The notes under the pieces are model-generated. The model saw only the letters and a list, made by a program, of their open reading frames with translations. It ran no database searches and was not told the origin of the DNA. From the NCBI GenBank assembly GCA_002344965.1, contig DDUU01000003.1, positions 62,484 to 126,483 on the forward strand: a DNA stretch of 64,000 nt. The letters are read 5' to 3'. Positions 18,901-26,372 of this stretch are shown here, one piece after another. Position numbers and translations under genes: made by a program. This DNA is from Candidatus Tepidiaquacellales bacterium UBA2330 (GTDB lineage Bacteria > Bacteroidota > Ignavibacteria > Tepidaquicellales > Tepidaquicellaceae). How positions within the stretch are numbered: position 1 is the first letter of the stretch; each line of letters starts with the position of its first letter.

Positions 18901-19045
18901 ATTCATTCGTTTTCTCCTTAAGCTGTTCGTCTGAAAGAGATTCATACTCCTCGAATAATATGTTGATTTCATCCACAATAGGCGTAATTGAAACGAGATC
19001 TTTTTCGTGCTTTGAGGGAAATAATTTTCTGAATATGTTAAGCAT
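15959..19045 (-). CDS. secA: Preprotein translocase ATPase SecA
   Basis: SecA drives proteins through the SecYEG channel in the inner membrane. The 1028-residue sequence shows Walker A ATGEGKT (158-164), the DEAD-like box IVDEVDSVLIDEARTPLI, the second helicase half (TNMAGRGTDIKLG, HESRRIDRQLRGRAGRQGD) and the C-terminal zinc-binding SEC-C motif GRNDPCYCGSGKKFKNCHG, so it is complete. It is longer than the E. coli protein (901 aa), with extra residues after the N-terminus (around 55-95) and around 300-450. The start is an ATG giving MLNIFRKLFPSK, a normal SecA N-terminus. The upstream 340 bp are shared with the divergent ferredoxin gene. In this organism it would also supply the T9SS cargo proteins to the periplasm. 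Confidence 0.97.
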   Translation of the reverse strand: MLNIFRKLFPSKHEKDLVSITPIVDEINILFEEYESLSDEQLKEKTNEFRERINSETDETKSKIAELQESLKEDLPHEERMNIYEELENLEKENYAVIAAVLDDILPEAFAVVKQACKRLCGTEWEAAGNKIRWNMVPYDVQLIGGIVLHKGKIAEMATGEGKTLVATLPLYLNALAGKGVHLITVNDYLAKRDSEWMGQVFKYLGLTVGVILNDMDPNKRREMYNCDITYGTNNEFGFDYLRDNMVVDKDFLVQREHYYAIVDEVDSVLIDEARTPLIISGPVEAAKHKYDELNPRIKRLVEAQKNLVNKMTAEAETILAKENISDEDMAKAGMALLRSYHALPKHNKLQKLLSDPGNKKLLLATEAEYMRDKSKNMHIVDDELYFLIEEKSHVTDLTEKGREFLAPSQEERDFFTLPDFGSEIVSIDNNPDLSAEEKELKKDELSKNYAERSDVLHTVQQLLKAYGLYDKDVDYVVQDGKVMIVDEFTGRILSGRRYSEGLHQAIEAKENVHVEKDTQTLATITLQNYFRLYKKLAGMTGTAETEAAEFFDIYKLDVNVIPTNKECIRNDMNDFIYKTKREKYNAVIDEIVEMRNQRRPVLVGTTTVEVSETISRLLKRKNIPHEVLNAKQHAREAQIVENAGLPGAITIATNMAGRGTDIKLGPGVAEAGGLHIIGTERHESRRIDRQLRGRAGRQGDPGASKFYLSLEDELMRLFGSERIANVMQRLGIEEGEAIEHKMITNSVERAQKKVEENNFAIRKRLLEYDNVMNQQREVIYSKRRQALMGERLKDEIFEMVDKSVENTVNKYYEEGDVDGLIEEIQRTYLVRINVTPEEFQKLGESGLKELIINEAKAYYNRKEEKYGTELMGKIERFATLSIIDEKWKEHLREMDDLKEGINFRAYGQKDPLLEYKSDGFKLFVEMLDSLSDNIIKFIFKFTSQAPEEAQNVRTPTQVNPSRLRTYHESSAGMGYVGGPQEGQGQDQNVKQQPVHVGDKIGRNDPCYCGSGKKFKNCHGRQSKEAIK

Positions 19046-19288
19046 ATATACTTAAATTTACTGAAATGTTAATAAAAATTTATCTGACATATAATTTACT
19101 ATATTTATACACGAAATAAAAAATAAAAAATTATACAAAACGCTTGTCAGAGAAATACTGATTTATAATGATTTATACATTTTAAAGTTTTATTCAAAAA
19201 AATCTTGATGTGGAATTCCTCTGTTTGAATATTTTTTGAAATAATTTTATCCAAAGAAAATAATCAGATGAATTATTTAATAATTATA

Positions 19289-19317
19289 TTGCATTCCGGT
19301 TTTATCCTGTAAATTTG
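19289..19317 (+). promoter_or_regulatory. Candidate Bacteroidota-type promoter for the ferredoxin gene
   Basis: TAAATTTG at 19310-19317 fits the -7 consensus TAnnTTTG, and a TTG at 19289-19291 lies 18 bases upstream as a partial -33 element. Transcription would start near 19324, giving a leader of about 60 bases. Confidence 0.45.
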
Positions 19318-19369
19318 AAATTGAATAAGAAAGTATATTTAAGTAATTTAATTTAAATCAAAATTCCTT

Positions 19370-19375
19370 AGGAGG
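19370..19375 (+). promoter_or_regulatory. Perfect Shine-Dalgarno AGGAGG before ferredoxin
   Basis: AGGAGG lies 11 bases before the ATG at 19387. Strong Shine-Dalgarno sites are uncommon in Bacteroidota, so this may mark high expression. Confidence 0.8.
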
Positions 19376-19386
19376 ATATATATTTT

Positions 19387-19719
19387 ATGTCAATAATGAT
19401 TACAACCGAATGTATTAATTGCGGTGCATGCGAACCGGAATGTCCAAATACTGCAATCTATGAAGGCGGAGTAGACTGGGTTTTAAGCGGAAATACTTAC
19501 GGCGAAAATGATACGCCGCCATCAGGGTCAACAGGCTTTTATTCAAGTGAATTTTTTTATATCGTTCCTGACAAATGTACAGAATGTGTAGGTTTTCATG
19601 ACGAGCCACAGTGCGCTGCCGTCTGTCCGGTTGATTGCTGTATACCGGATCCGGCTCATGTTGAAGACAAGGAAACTCTGCTTAAAAAGAAAGAAGCACT
19701 CGACGCTGAAGGAAGATAA
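19387..19719 (+). CDS. Dicluster 4Fe-4S ferredoxin, Chlorobi-like
   Basis: The 110-residue protein carries two cluster motifs. CINCGACEPECP at the N-terminus is a canonical CxxCxxCxxxCP site. CTECVGFHDEPQCAAVCP is the expanded second site typical of Alvin-type and Chlorobi ferredoxins. An insertion of about 40 residues (EGGVDWVLSGNTYGE...) separates the two, making it longer than the roughly 60-residue Chlorobium ferredoxins, and a charged helical tail follows. It should carry low-potential electrons, for example for oxoacid:ferredoxin oxidoreductases or the activase system in this window; the partner is not adjacent. A perfect Shine-Dalgarno and a strong terminator frame it as a single-gene transcript. 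Confidence 0.93.
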   Translation: MSIMITTECINCGACEPECPNTAIYEGGVDWVLSGNTYGENDTPPSGSTGFYSSEFFYIVPDKCTECVGFHDEPQCAAVCPVDCCIPDPAHVEDKETLLKKKEALDAEGR

Positions 19720-19743
19720 ATTTTATTATGGAATTTATCCTGA

Positions 19744-19776
19744 AACCGGTTGAACTTTGTTCAATCGGTTTTTTTT
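19744..19776 (+). terminator. Rho-independent terminator of the ferredoxin gene
   Basis: A 12-bp stem (19744-19755 with 19759-19770, one G-U pair) with a TTT loop is followed directly by six more Ts. Confidence 0.93.
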
Positions 19777-19820
19777 AAAATTCAATATGCAATATTGCTG
19801 AGATTCTGAATTACAGATGA

Positions 19821-20642
19821 TTATACAGGATTTTCTGATATTCTTTGAAAGGATTTTTTTTCAATATCAGAATTGGTATTGTTTTCAGATGAGTCCGGTG
19901 CGCTGTTTATATCTCCGGATAAATTATCCTCACCTGAATTATTATTTGCGATATTTATAAATCTATTGCCGGTTTCAGATTCTCCTCGTTCCTGACTTTC
20001 TGAGTCAGCTTTTTCTGTAAAACTTCCTGTTTCACCTTCGAAATATTCTTTGTATTCTGATGTTTCATTATTTACTTCAGTCTCATTTATTCCGGGTTCA
20101 GCATTTTCAGGAAATGCTTTTTTATATCCGAAAAGTATTAACAGAAAACCGACTGTTACAGAAATATCTGCAATGTTAAAAATCGGCCATGAGTATATTG
20201 TTTTACCGAAAATTGTGAAGTTAGGAAAATCAATATGGATGAAATCAACGACTCTACCGTAAAAAATCGGCGCATAAGAAAAGATCTCACCATAAAACAC
20301 CCTGTCAATTAAGTTTCCGATTGCTCCGCCCAGAATGAAAGCAAGCGCCAGGCGCAATAATAAGTTTTCATTCCTGTTTTTATAAAGAAAAACAATTAAA
20401 AGAATTGTTGCAAGAATTGTAAATAAGGAAAGAAATAGTTTTCCGCCGATCTGGAGTCCGAATGCCATACCCGGATTTTCAATAAAAGTAATTTTAAAAA
20501 AATTTCCTATTACTTTTATGGAAGACTGATAGGGCATTCCTTCAAAATGAATTCCAAGAGCAGGTATGGAAATACCCTTTACCATGAGTTTCGTAATCTG
20601 ATCAGCAATTACTATGAAAAATGTTAAGAATAAAACTTTCAA
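19821..20642 (-). CDS. lspA: Lipoprotein signal peptidase II with acidic C-terminal tail
   Basis: LspA cleaves the signal peptide of lipid-modified prolipoproteins in the inner membrane. Four hydrophobic segments are visible, together with the signatures GGAIGNLIDRV, GRVVDFIHI and WPIFNIADISVTVG; the catalytic aspartates should be D133 and D159. The core ends near residue 175. About 97 further residues form an acidic, serine- and asparagine-rich low-complexity tail (for example GETGSFTEKADSESQERGES) not found in usual LspA of 150-200 residues; it should lie on the cytoplasmic side. The gene starts 6 bp after the dksA-like stop, in the order ileS-dksA-lspA seen in other Bacteroidota. Substrates in this window would include the lipoproteins at 24984 and 63336. 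Confidence 0.95.
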   Translation of the reverse strand: MKVLFLTFFIVIADQITKLMVKGISIPALGIHFEGMPYQSSIKVIGNFFKITFIENPGMAFGLQIGGKLFLSLFTILATILLIVFLYKNRNENLLLRLALAFILGGAIGNLIDRVFYGEIFSYAPIFYGRVVDFIHIDFPNFTIFGKTIYSWPIFNIADISVTVGFLLILFGYKKAFPENAEPGINETEVNNETSEYKEYFEGETGSFTEKADSESQERGESETGNRFINIANNNSGEDNLSGDINSAPDSSENNTNSDIEKKSFQRISENPV

Positions 20643-20648
20643 AAAATT

Positions 20649-21593
20649 TTATCCTCTCATATTTTTACATTCGATGCAATGCTGTGTAATAGGAACAAGT
20701 TCCAGTCTTTCTTTATCAATTAAAGGACATGTCCTGCATAAATTTTTAGGCTCGCTCATACAGTCAACGCATATTCCGTATGTACCCTGATCGATCCTCA
20801 TTAGCGCATCCTGTAAGTAACCAAGATATTTCTCATCTCTCTGCACAAACAAATAATTCTTTTCCCTTTCCATTTCATCAGTGCCCTGCTCTGCCATATG
20901 TGAGGAATATGTAAGATTATCTCCTTTATATTCTCCTGAATCTTTATCAACCAATGCATCCATGTTTGCCTTTGCGCTTTCTATAATAGCTTTTCTTTCG
21001 TGCAGTATTATATTTCTGAAATGCCTTAACTCGCTTGTATTATATTTTACTTTGGAATTTGGCTTGTATTTTTTCTGCTTTATCTGCGCTTTTTCAGTAT
21101 TTTGATTACCTGAGTGTTTGAATAAGTCAGACTTTAAATCTTTTCCATTTGATTTTATTCCTGCTTTGGATTTTGCTATTGCTTTCCTTAAAGTTTTTGT
21201 AATCTCTTTTTTTCTCTCTATTACAGATCTGGAAAGCTCTGCTTTCTTAACTACGGCTTTTTTCACAGCAGCTTTTTTCACAGCAGCTTTTTTCACAGCA
21301 GCTTTTTTAACTGCGGCTTTTTTTACTACGGCTTTTTTTACAGCAGCTTTTTTTACTACGGCTTTTTTTACTGCAGCTTTTTTCACTGCAGTTTTCTTCA
21401 CAGCGGCTTTCTTCACTGCAGTTTTCTTCACAGCGGCTTTCTTCACAGCAGCTTTTTTCACAGCGGCTTTTTTAACTGCGGCTTTTTTAACTGTGGCTTT
21501 TTTAACTGCGGCTTTTTTAGCTGCGGCTTTTTTAGATGTAGTTTTTTTAATAGCTTTTTTATTATTGCCAGGTGCTTTTTTCTTAATTGTCAA
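20649..21593 (-). CDS. DksA/TraR-family zinc-finger protein with histone-H1-like repeat tail
   Basis: The C-terminal about 130 residues are a DksA/TraR domain: a helical hairpin region (ELRHFRNIILHERKAII), DALMRIDQGTYGICVDC, then CRTCPLIDKERLELVP and HCIEC. These proteins bind RNA polymerase and modulate transcription. The N-terminal 119 residues are a lysine/alanine array, 18 units of VKKAA or close variants (residues 30-119) after a similar degenerate start, resembling the DNA-binding tail of histone H1. The fusion suggests a DksA-like factor that also binds DNA non-specifically; this is inference. The start is TTG at 21593 with AAGGAG 7 bases upstream. It lies 24 bp after ileS and 6 bp before lspA. 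The zinc finger has an extra cysteine pair relative to the usual CxxC-x17-CxxC. Confidence 0.9.
   Translation of the reverse strand: MTIKKKAPGNNKKAIKKTTSKKAAAKKAAVKKATVKKAAVKKAAVKKAAVKKAAVKKTAVKKAAVKKTAVKKAAVKKAVVKKAAVKKAVVKKAAVKKAAVKKAAVKKAAVKKAVVKKAELSRSVIERKKEITKTLRKAIAKSKAGIKSNGKDLKSDLFKHSGNQNTEKAQIKQKKYKPNSKVKYNTSELRHFRNIILHERKAIIESAKANMDALVDKDSGEYKGDNLTYSSHMAEQGTDEMEREKNYLFVQRDEKYLGYLQDALMRIDQGTYGICVDCMSEPKNLCRTCPLIDKERLELVPITQHCIECKNMRG
21237..21506 (-). repeat. In-frame 15-bp tandem repeat array (18 units) encoding VKKAA
   Basis: Eighteen imperfect 15-bp units encode VKKAA with variants VKKAT, VKKTA, VKKAV and VKKAE. Because the unit is a multiple of three, slippage or recombination would change tail length without breaking the frame. 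The same array read in reverse gives a spurious FTAAF-repeat frame. Confidence 0.93.
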
Positions 21594-21600
21594 TTTATTA

Positions 21601-21606
21601 CTCCTT
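21601..21606 (-). promoter_or_regulatory. Shine-Dalgarno AAGGAG that fixes the TTG start of the dksA-like gene
   Basis: On the minus strand AAGGAG ends 7 bases before the TTG at 21593-21591. No ATG is available nearby, so this site supports a TTG start. Confidence 0.75.
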
Positions 21607-21617
21607 AATAAAATATG

Positions 21618-24600
21618 TTATTTTAATTTTTGAATGTAAATATCACATGAGATTCCGTTGATGTCAGTTTTTGAAAAATCAAATTCATGTCCGTTTGATG
21701 TTTCAATTTTATTGCTGAGAGTTTCGGCTTTTATATATTTCAGATTTTTCTTAAGTATTGAAGAAATAGTATCGTCAGTTTTAAAGTATACATTCACTTT
21801 ATCGCTTACATTAAAATCATTATTTCTTCTGAAGTTCTGAACGCGGTTTATAAATTCTCTGACAATACCTTCTTCTATAAGCTCTTCATCAAGCTTAACG
21901 TCAACTGCAACAGTGAGATTCTCATGCGTTTCCAGTATCCATCCTTCAATATTTTCTGTAAAAATCTCAATATCGCCGATCTCAATCTTTACTCCTTCTG
22001 TAATGATGAACTTATTTCTTTCTATTTCTGAAATTTGAGAATCATTGAGTTCGCTGATAATTTTCTGAACAGCTTTAACATTTTTTCCAAATTTTGGTCC
22101 TATAGATTTGAAATTCGGCTTAGCTTTTTTCACTATTATATCAGAATTTCCTTCGAGTAAATTTAGCTCTTTTACATTTACTTCTTCGAGTATAATATCC
22201 TTTACTTTGAGAATTCTTTCTTTGTCTTTTTCATTAAGTACCGGAACAAGAATTTGTCTTAGCGGCTGTCTTACTTTAAGATTATTTTTTACTCTGATCG
22301 ATCTGACTAAATAAACAATGTTCTGAGCAATCAGCATTTCGTCTTCAAGATTTTTATCTATATAATCTTCATCCGGATTTTCAATGTAGGATAAATGTAT
22401 TGATTCATCCGGTTCGGTCAGAGTGCGGTATAATTTTTCAGTTAAAAAAGGTGAGACAGGTGATATCATTTTCAATAACTCAACTATAACATAATGTAAA
22501 GTATGATAACCTGACAATCTGTCTTTCTCATTTTCAGGATTTCTCAGTCTCTTTCTGTTTCGTCTGATATACCAGTTGGAAAGTTCATCGTTCGTAAAAT
22601 CAAATAATATTCTTGAAGCTTTAGTGATATCATAATCATCCATTAGATCAAGATATTCTTTTTTTAAGGAATTAATTTTTGAGATTATCCATCTGTCAAT
22701 AACAGGTCTGTCTTTTATTTTAGTAAATTTATCATTTCTGTGATCGAAGTCCGAAAGATTTGAATACAGTATGAAAAAACGAACAGTATTTATAAGTGTA
22801 TCAAAAAACTTATTCTGAAGTTCTTTCAGATCGTCTTCGTTAAACAATTTTGAATTACCGATCGGTGAAGAATAAATTAAATACCATCTAAGTACATCGG
22901 CGCCGTATCTGTTTATCATTTCAAAAGGATTTACAGCGTTACCTAATGACTTGCTCATTTTCTTGCCGTTCTTATCCAGTATTAATCCGTTTACAATTAA
23001 ATTTTTATATGCAACTTCGTCAAACAAAAAAGAATTTATTGCATGTAGGGAATAAAACCAACCTCTGGTCTGATCAAGACCTTCAGCTATGAAATCCGCA
23101 GGAAAATTTTTTTCAAACATATTTTCATTTTCAAATGGAAAGTGAAACTGAGCAAACGGCATTGAACCGCTGTCAAACCAGCAGTCAATTACCTGCGGGA
23201 CTCTTTTCATTTTTATGCCTTCTTTTGATTCTATTATAATATCATCAATGTAAGGCTTATGTATATCCATTTCACCTTTAGCCGGGTAAACTTCGCTGTA
23301 ATTTACTGACCTTTTTTCAAGTTCTTCAAAACTTCCGAGGCATTCATAATGCTCTTTTCCTTCATTGTCAGTATAATACCATATAGGAAGGGGAGTGCCC
23401 CAGAATCTGTTTCGTGAAAGAGCCCAGTCTTTATTGTCTTCAAGCCATTTTCCGAATCTGCCCGAACCGAACGCTTTCGGATTCCAGTTAACTGTATTGT
23501 TTAACCGGATCATCTTGTCCTTATATTCAGTTGTTCTTATAAACCATGAATCAGTGGCAAAATACATCAGCGGAACTTTGTGTCTCCAGCAATGAGGATA
23601 TGAATGCGTGAACATTTCCTTTTTATATAGACGTCCGTTATTTTTTAATTCAAAAATTATATCCTGATCAGCTTCCTTAAAATTTTTATTCTTAAAATTT
23701 CCGGCATTTTCAATAAAGAGTCCGTTTTTCCCGACTGCAGAAAATAACGGCAGATCATACTTTAATCCCGTCTGATAATCATCTTCTCCGTATGAAGGAG
23801 CGATGTGAACAATACCTGTGCCTTCTTCAGTTGTAACGAAATCTCCTAAGGTAACATAAAAAGCTTTTTTATCTGATTTGAAAAAATCAAATAGTCTCTG
23901 ATAAGGTATATTTTCCAGATCTTTTCCGTTTATCTCTTTTAGTATTTCATATTTTTCTGTTATAATTTCAATTCTTTCTTTTGCCAGAATAAATTTATCA
24001 TCATTTTCAGTTTTAATTTGTAAATATACCACATCAGGATTTACTGCCAGGGCGGCATTGGACGGTAATGTCCAGGGCGTTGTCGTCCAGACAAGAAAGT
24101 CTGAATCTTTATATTCACCTTCAGAGATATGGAATTTTACAAATACAGACGGGTCTTTCAGATCCTGATATCCCTGCGCTACTTCATGCGAAGATAAAGG
24201 TGATTCGCATATCGGACAAAAAGGAAGTATTTTAAATCCTTTGTATATTAACCCCTTGTCAAAGAAATTTTTAAGTGCCCACCAGACAGATTCAATATAT
24301 TCATTATGATAAGTGACATAAGCATCATTCAGATCGATCCAGTAACCGATCCTTTCAGTCATTTCTTCCCATTCCTTAAGATATGTAAAAATTGATTCCC
24401 TGCATGCGTTATTAAACTCTATTGCTCCGAATTTCTCAATATCGCTTTTTGATTTGATACCTAATTTTTTTTCAACTTCGACCTCTACAGGAAGTCCCTG
24501 CGTATCCCATCCCGCTTTTCTGAAAACTCTGTAATTACGCATGGTTTTATATCGGCATATCATATCCTTTACAGTTCTGGAAATGACATGGTGTATTCCC

Positions 24601-24764
24601 GGTGTCCCGTTTGCCGTGGGTGGTCCCTCATAAAAAGTAAATGTTCTGTCGGAAGGTCTGGATTTAATGCTTGCTTTGAAAATATCGTTTTCTTTCCAAA
24701 ATTCAAGCATTTCAATCTCAAGCTCAGGTAAAGTTATATGGTCGGGAAGATTTTCGTACATCAA
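21618..24764 (-). CDS. ileS: Isoleucyl-tRNA synthetase, IleRS2-like, with altered HIGH motif
   Basis: This cytoplasmic class Ia synthetase charges tRNA-Ile. At 1048 residues it is full length. It shows GPPTANGTPGIHH with GWDTQGLPVEVEVEKKLGI, the CP1 editing domain (DFLVWTTTPWTLPSNAALA), CWFDSGSMPFAQ, the KMSKS loop as KKMSKSLGN, and a long C-terminal region. The sequence type is that of the eukaryote/Thermus-like IleRS2 class. The first signature, normally H-x-G-H, reads G-I-H-H at residues 56-59, a swapped form reported for some mupirocin-hyper-resistant IleRS2 enzymes. Two ATGs stand at the start (MMYENLPDH) and either could be used. It is the first gene of the ileS-dksA-lspA operon, with 24 bp to the next start. 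Confidence 0.96.
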   Translation of the reverse strand: MMYENLPDHITLPELEIEMLEFWKENDIFKASIKSRPSDRTFTFYEGPPTANGTPGIHHVISRTVKDMICRYKTMRNYRVFRKAGWDTQGLPVEVEVEKKLGIKSKSDIEKFGAIEFNNACRESIFTYLKEWEEMTERIGYWIDLNDAYVTYHNEYIESVWWALKNFFDKGLIYKGFKILPFCPICESPLSSHEVAQGYQDLKDPSVFVKFHISEGEYKDSDFLVWTTTPWTLPSNAALAVNPDVVYLQIKTENDDKFILAKERIEIITEKYEILKEINGKDLENIPYQRLFDFFKSDKKAFYVTLGDFVTTEEGTGIVHIAPSYGEDDYQTGLKYDLPLFSAVGKNGLFIENAGNFKNKNFKEADQDIIFELKNNGRLYKKEMFTHSYPHCWRHKVPLMYFATDSWFIRTTEYKDKMIRLNNTVNWNPKAFGSGRFGKWLEDNKDWALSRNRFWGTPLPIWYYTDNEGKEHYECLGSFEELEKRSVNYSEVYPAKGEMDIHKPYIDDIIIESKEGIKMKRVPQVIDCWFDSGSMPFAQFHFPFENENMFEKNFPADFIAEGLDQTRGWFYSLHAINSFLFDEVAYKNLIVNGLILDKNGKKMSKSLGNAVNPFEMINRYGADVLRWYLIYSSPIGNSKLFNEDDLKELQNKFFDTLINTVRFFILYSNLSDFDHRNDKFTKIKDRPVIDRWIISKINSLKKEYLDLMDDYDITKASRILFDFTNDELSNWYIRRNRKRLRNPENEKDRLSGYHTLHYVIVELLKMISPVSPFLTEKLYRTLTEPDESIHLSYIENPDEDYIDKNLEDEMLIAQNIVYLVRSIRVKNNLKVRQPLRQILVPVLNEKDKERILKVKDIILEEVNVKELNLLEGNSDIIVKKAKPNFKSIGPKFGKNVKAVQKIISELNDSQISEIERNKFIITEGVKIEIGDIEIFTENIEGWILETHENLTVAVDVKLDEELIEEGIVREFINRVQNFRRNNDFNVSDKVNVYFKTDDTISSILKKNLKYIKAETLSNKIETSNGHEFDFSKTDINGISCDIYIQKLK

Positions 24765-24913
24765 AAATTAATTAAATAAGTCAGTAAGCTAAAAAAATAG
24801 AGCTTTAATTTCAATGAAATAAGATAACTTAGTATAAGAAATGCAAAAAGCATTCATTGAACAATCAGAGTGCCTTCTTTTTCTTAACAATTGAATGAAA
24901 ATATTTCAATTTC

Positions 24914-24952
24914 AAAAAAAAACTCAAAGTTAAAAAATTAAATTTGAGTTTT
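24914..24952 (-). terminator. Rho-independent terminator of the GH16-like lipoprotein gene
   Basis: On the minus strand a 10-bp stem (24943-24952 with 24919-24928) runs into a T tract (A at 24914-24922 on the plus strand), about 30 bases past the stop at 24984. Confidence 0.75.
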
Positions 24953-24983
24953 ACAGAAATAAGTAAATAATTTAATGAATCTT

Positions 24984-26015
24984 TTATGGTCTGTATTGAA
25001 AATTTGTAACAACAACTTCCTGATCCGCATTGTTGCTTGGACCGGGATGTTTATCACCCTGTCCGTAATTTCCCATCCACAGGTTCATATGAAAAAGCTG
25101 ACATGCGTCATCAGGGATAAATGGATTTTGAGAGGCAGTGGTAGTGTATTTGTTATTAGGTGTTGCCGGAAGATTATCAAGTGTGTAAATGCCGTTATAC
25201 TGAGCAAAAGATACAGGAGTTTTTGACCCTGTCCATTTCATTACGAGTGTTATTTCCTTAATGCCATCTCCGATAGTATACCGCTGAACATTTGCCTGAA
25301 GCTTATCCCATTCCTGTACTGCAAACTGAGCGTTACCGTTGCAAAGTCTTTTGTCACTGACATTTGAACAGGGCGGCGTACCCCATCTGGATATTTCCGC
25401 AAGATCGATTTCTCTGTATGGATTTTGAGACGGTCCGGATCTGTCATTTTGAAATGTAAATAAACCGAAAGCAACATTCTTGTCAAGCTTATCCCAGGAA
25501 GGTGCGCTTTTAATTCTAGCAGATACTAAATAAGTGCCGTAACCTGTTGAAGCCAGAGTTTTTTTGTCACTTTTATATACTGCTACAACTTCCGACGCCA
25601 TCCAGTCGCTTCCTCCGCCAAGATCATCTTTCTTGACTCTCAGATGAAGACCTTCGCTGTCGACGAATACATTTCTCGGACTCCAAGCCTGACCCTGATT
25701 CCAAAACCAGTTTGGAGAACCCGTATACTGATAGTTTGTCCACCACCAGTATCCCGCAAACTGAATCAGGCAATCATCAGTACCGCAATATTTTTTATTG
25801 ACATTAACATCAAGTTTTAAATTCGGTGGAATACAGCTGCCTCTTGATAAAACATTATCTTCCTCAAGTTCATCGCCGTCATTAGTTCTTTCAGCAGGAG
25901 CGTAAATTGTTTCTGCCTGTGAAGCAAATCTTTCATCTCCGTCATCAGACCCTCCGCAGGATAAAAATAAAGATGCAAGTAAAAGAAACAGAATGTTTTT
26001 CATTTTTATCAGCAT
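24984..26015 (-). CDS. Lipoprotein with GH16-like (concanavalin-A-like) domain
   Basis: The N-terminus has a lipoprotein signal (LFLLLASLFLSCGGS, lipidated cysteine C20) followed by an acidic linker to about residue 55. The remainder resembles a family 16 glycoside hydrolase jellyroll: WWTNYQYTGS, EGLHLRVKK, GTYLVSARIKS, and the probable catalytic motif EIDLAE (E202, D204, E207), which fits the GH16 ExDxxE pattern. It would therefore be a membrane-anchored beta-glycan hydrolase or binding protein; the substrate is unknown. Start choice is uncertain: ATG at 26015 gives MLIK before a second ATG at 26003 (MKNILFLLL), and the latter looks more like a normal lipoprotein start. It is a single-gene unit with its own terminator. 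Confidence 0.75.
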   Translation of the reverse strand: MLIKMKNILFLLLASLFLSCGGSDDGDERFASQAETIYAPAERTNDGDELEEDNVLSRGSCIPPNLKLDVNVNKKYCGTDDCLIQFAGYWWWTNYQYTGSPNWFWNQGQAWSPRNVFVDSEGLHLRVKKDDLGGGSDWMASEVVAVYKSDKKTLASTGYGTYLVSARIKSAPSWDKLDKNVAFGLFTFQNDRSGPSQNPYREIDLAEISRWGTPPCSNVSDKRLCNGNAQFAVQEWDKLQANVQRYTIGDGIKEITLVMKWTGSKTPVSFAQYNGIYTLDNLPATPNNKYTTTASQNPFIPDDACQLFHMNLWMGNYGQGDKHPGPSNNADQEVVVTNFQYRP

Positions 26016-26372
26016 TATGTTTGGAAAAATTTAAGAAAAAGAAAAAAGTTTTTTAATTTGTAATCATTGCATGAAGGCTTTATAAACGGCATAATATCAT
26101 GAATATATTCAAATTTATTTCAAAATGTAAATTTAGTTAATGAAATTCAATGATTATTTATACAATACAGATAAAAGGAATTATTGAAATTTTGACACAC
26201 AGAAATTCTGGAATATCTATCCTGACAAAATTCTACAAATTATTTGTTTTAAAAAATTTAAATTTATTCTCAAAAAAAAATACCGTATGCATATTTAATA
26301 CATCCGGTATTATAAAAATCCTGATAATTTACTGTAAAACTATTTTAAGAATTTATTCAAATGATCGCTCAA
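26016..26372. other. A+T-rich intergenic region with one terminator
   Basis: Apart from the minus-strand terminator at 26272-26311 and the presumed promoter of the lipoprotein gene, I see nothing recognisable here. The small plus-strand open frame at 26150-26437 has no start context and overlaps a real gene antisense. Confidence 0.6.
26272..26311 (-). terminator. Rho-independent terminator of the sigma-factor operon
   Basis: On the minus strand AATACCG (26311-26305) pairs with CGGTATT (26285-26279). An inner 6-bp stem has one G-U pair, and a nine-base T tract follows (A at 26272-26280 on the plus strand). It lies about 60 bases after the stop of the last operon gene. Confidence 0.9.

Larger units (their letters stand above)
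19046..19386. other. Divergent intergenic region between secA and the ferredoxin gene
   Basis: This 341-bp A+T-rich stretch holds the ferredoxin promoter and ribosome binding site described separately, and presumably the secA promoter. I saw no tRNA fold, repeat or riboswitch-like conserved core in it. Confidence 0.6.

Noticed and set aside
21237..21506. Tandem repeats as a CRISPR array
   Set aside because: The 15-bp units are contiguous without spacers and encode a regular peptide.
21118..21633. Open frame with FTAAF repeats on the plus strand
   Set aside because: It is the exact antisense of the VKKAA repeat array of the DksA-like gene and lacks a plausible start context.
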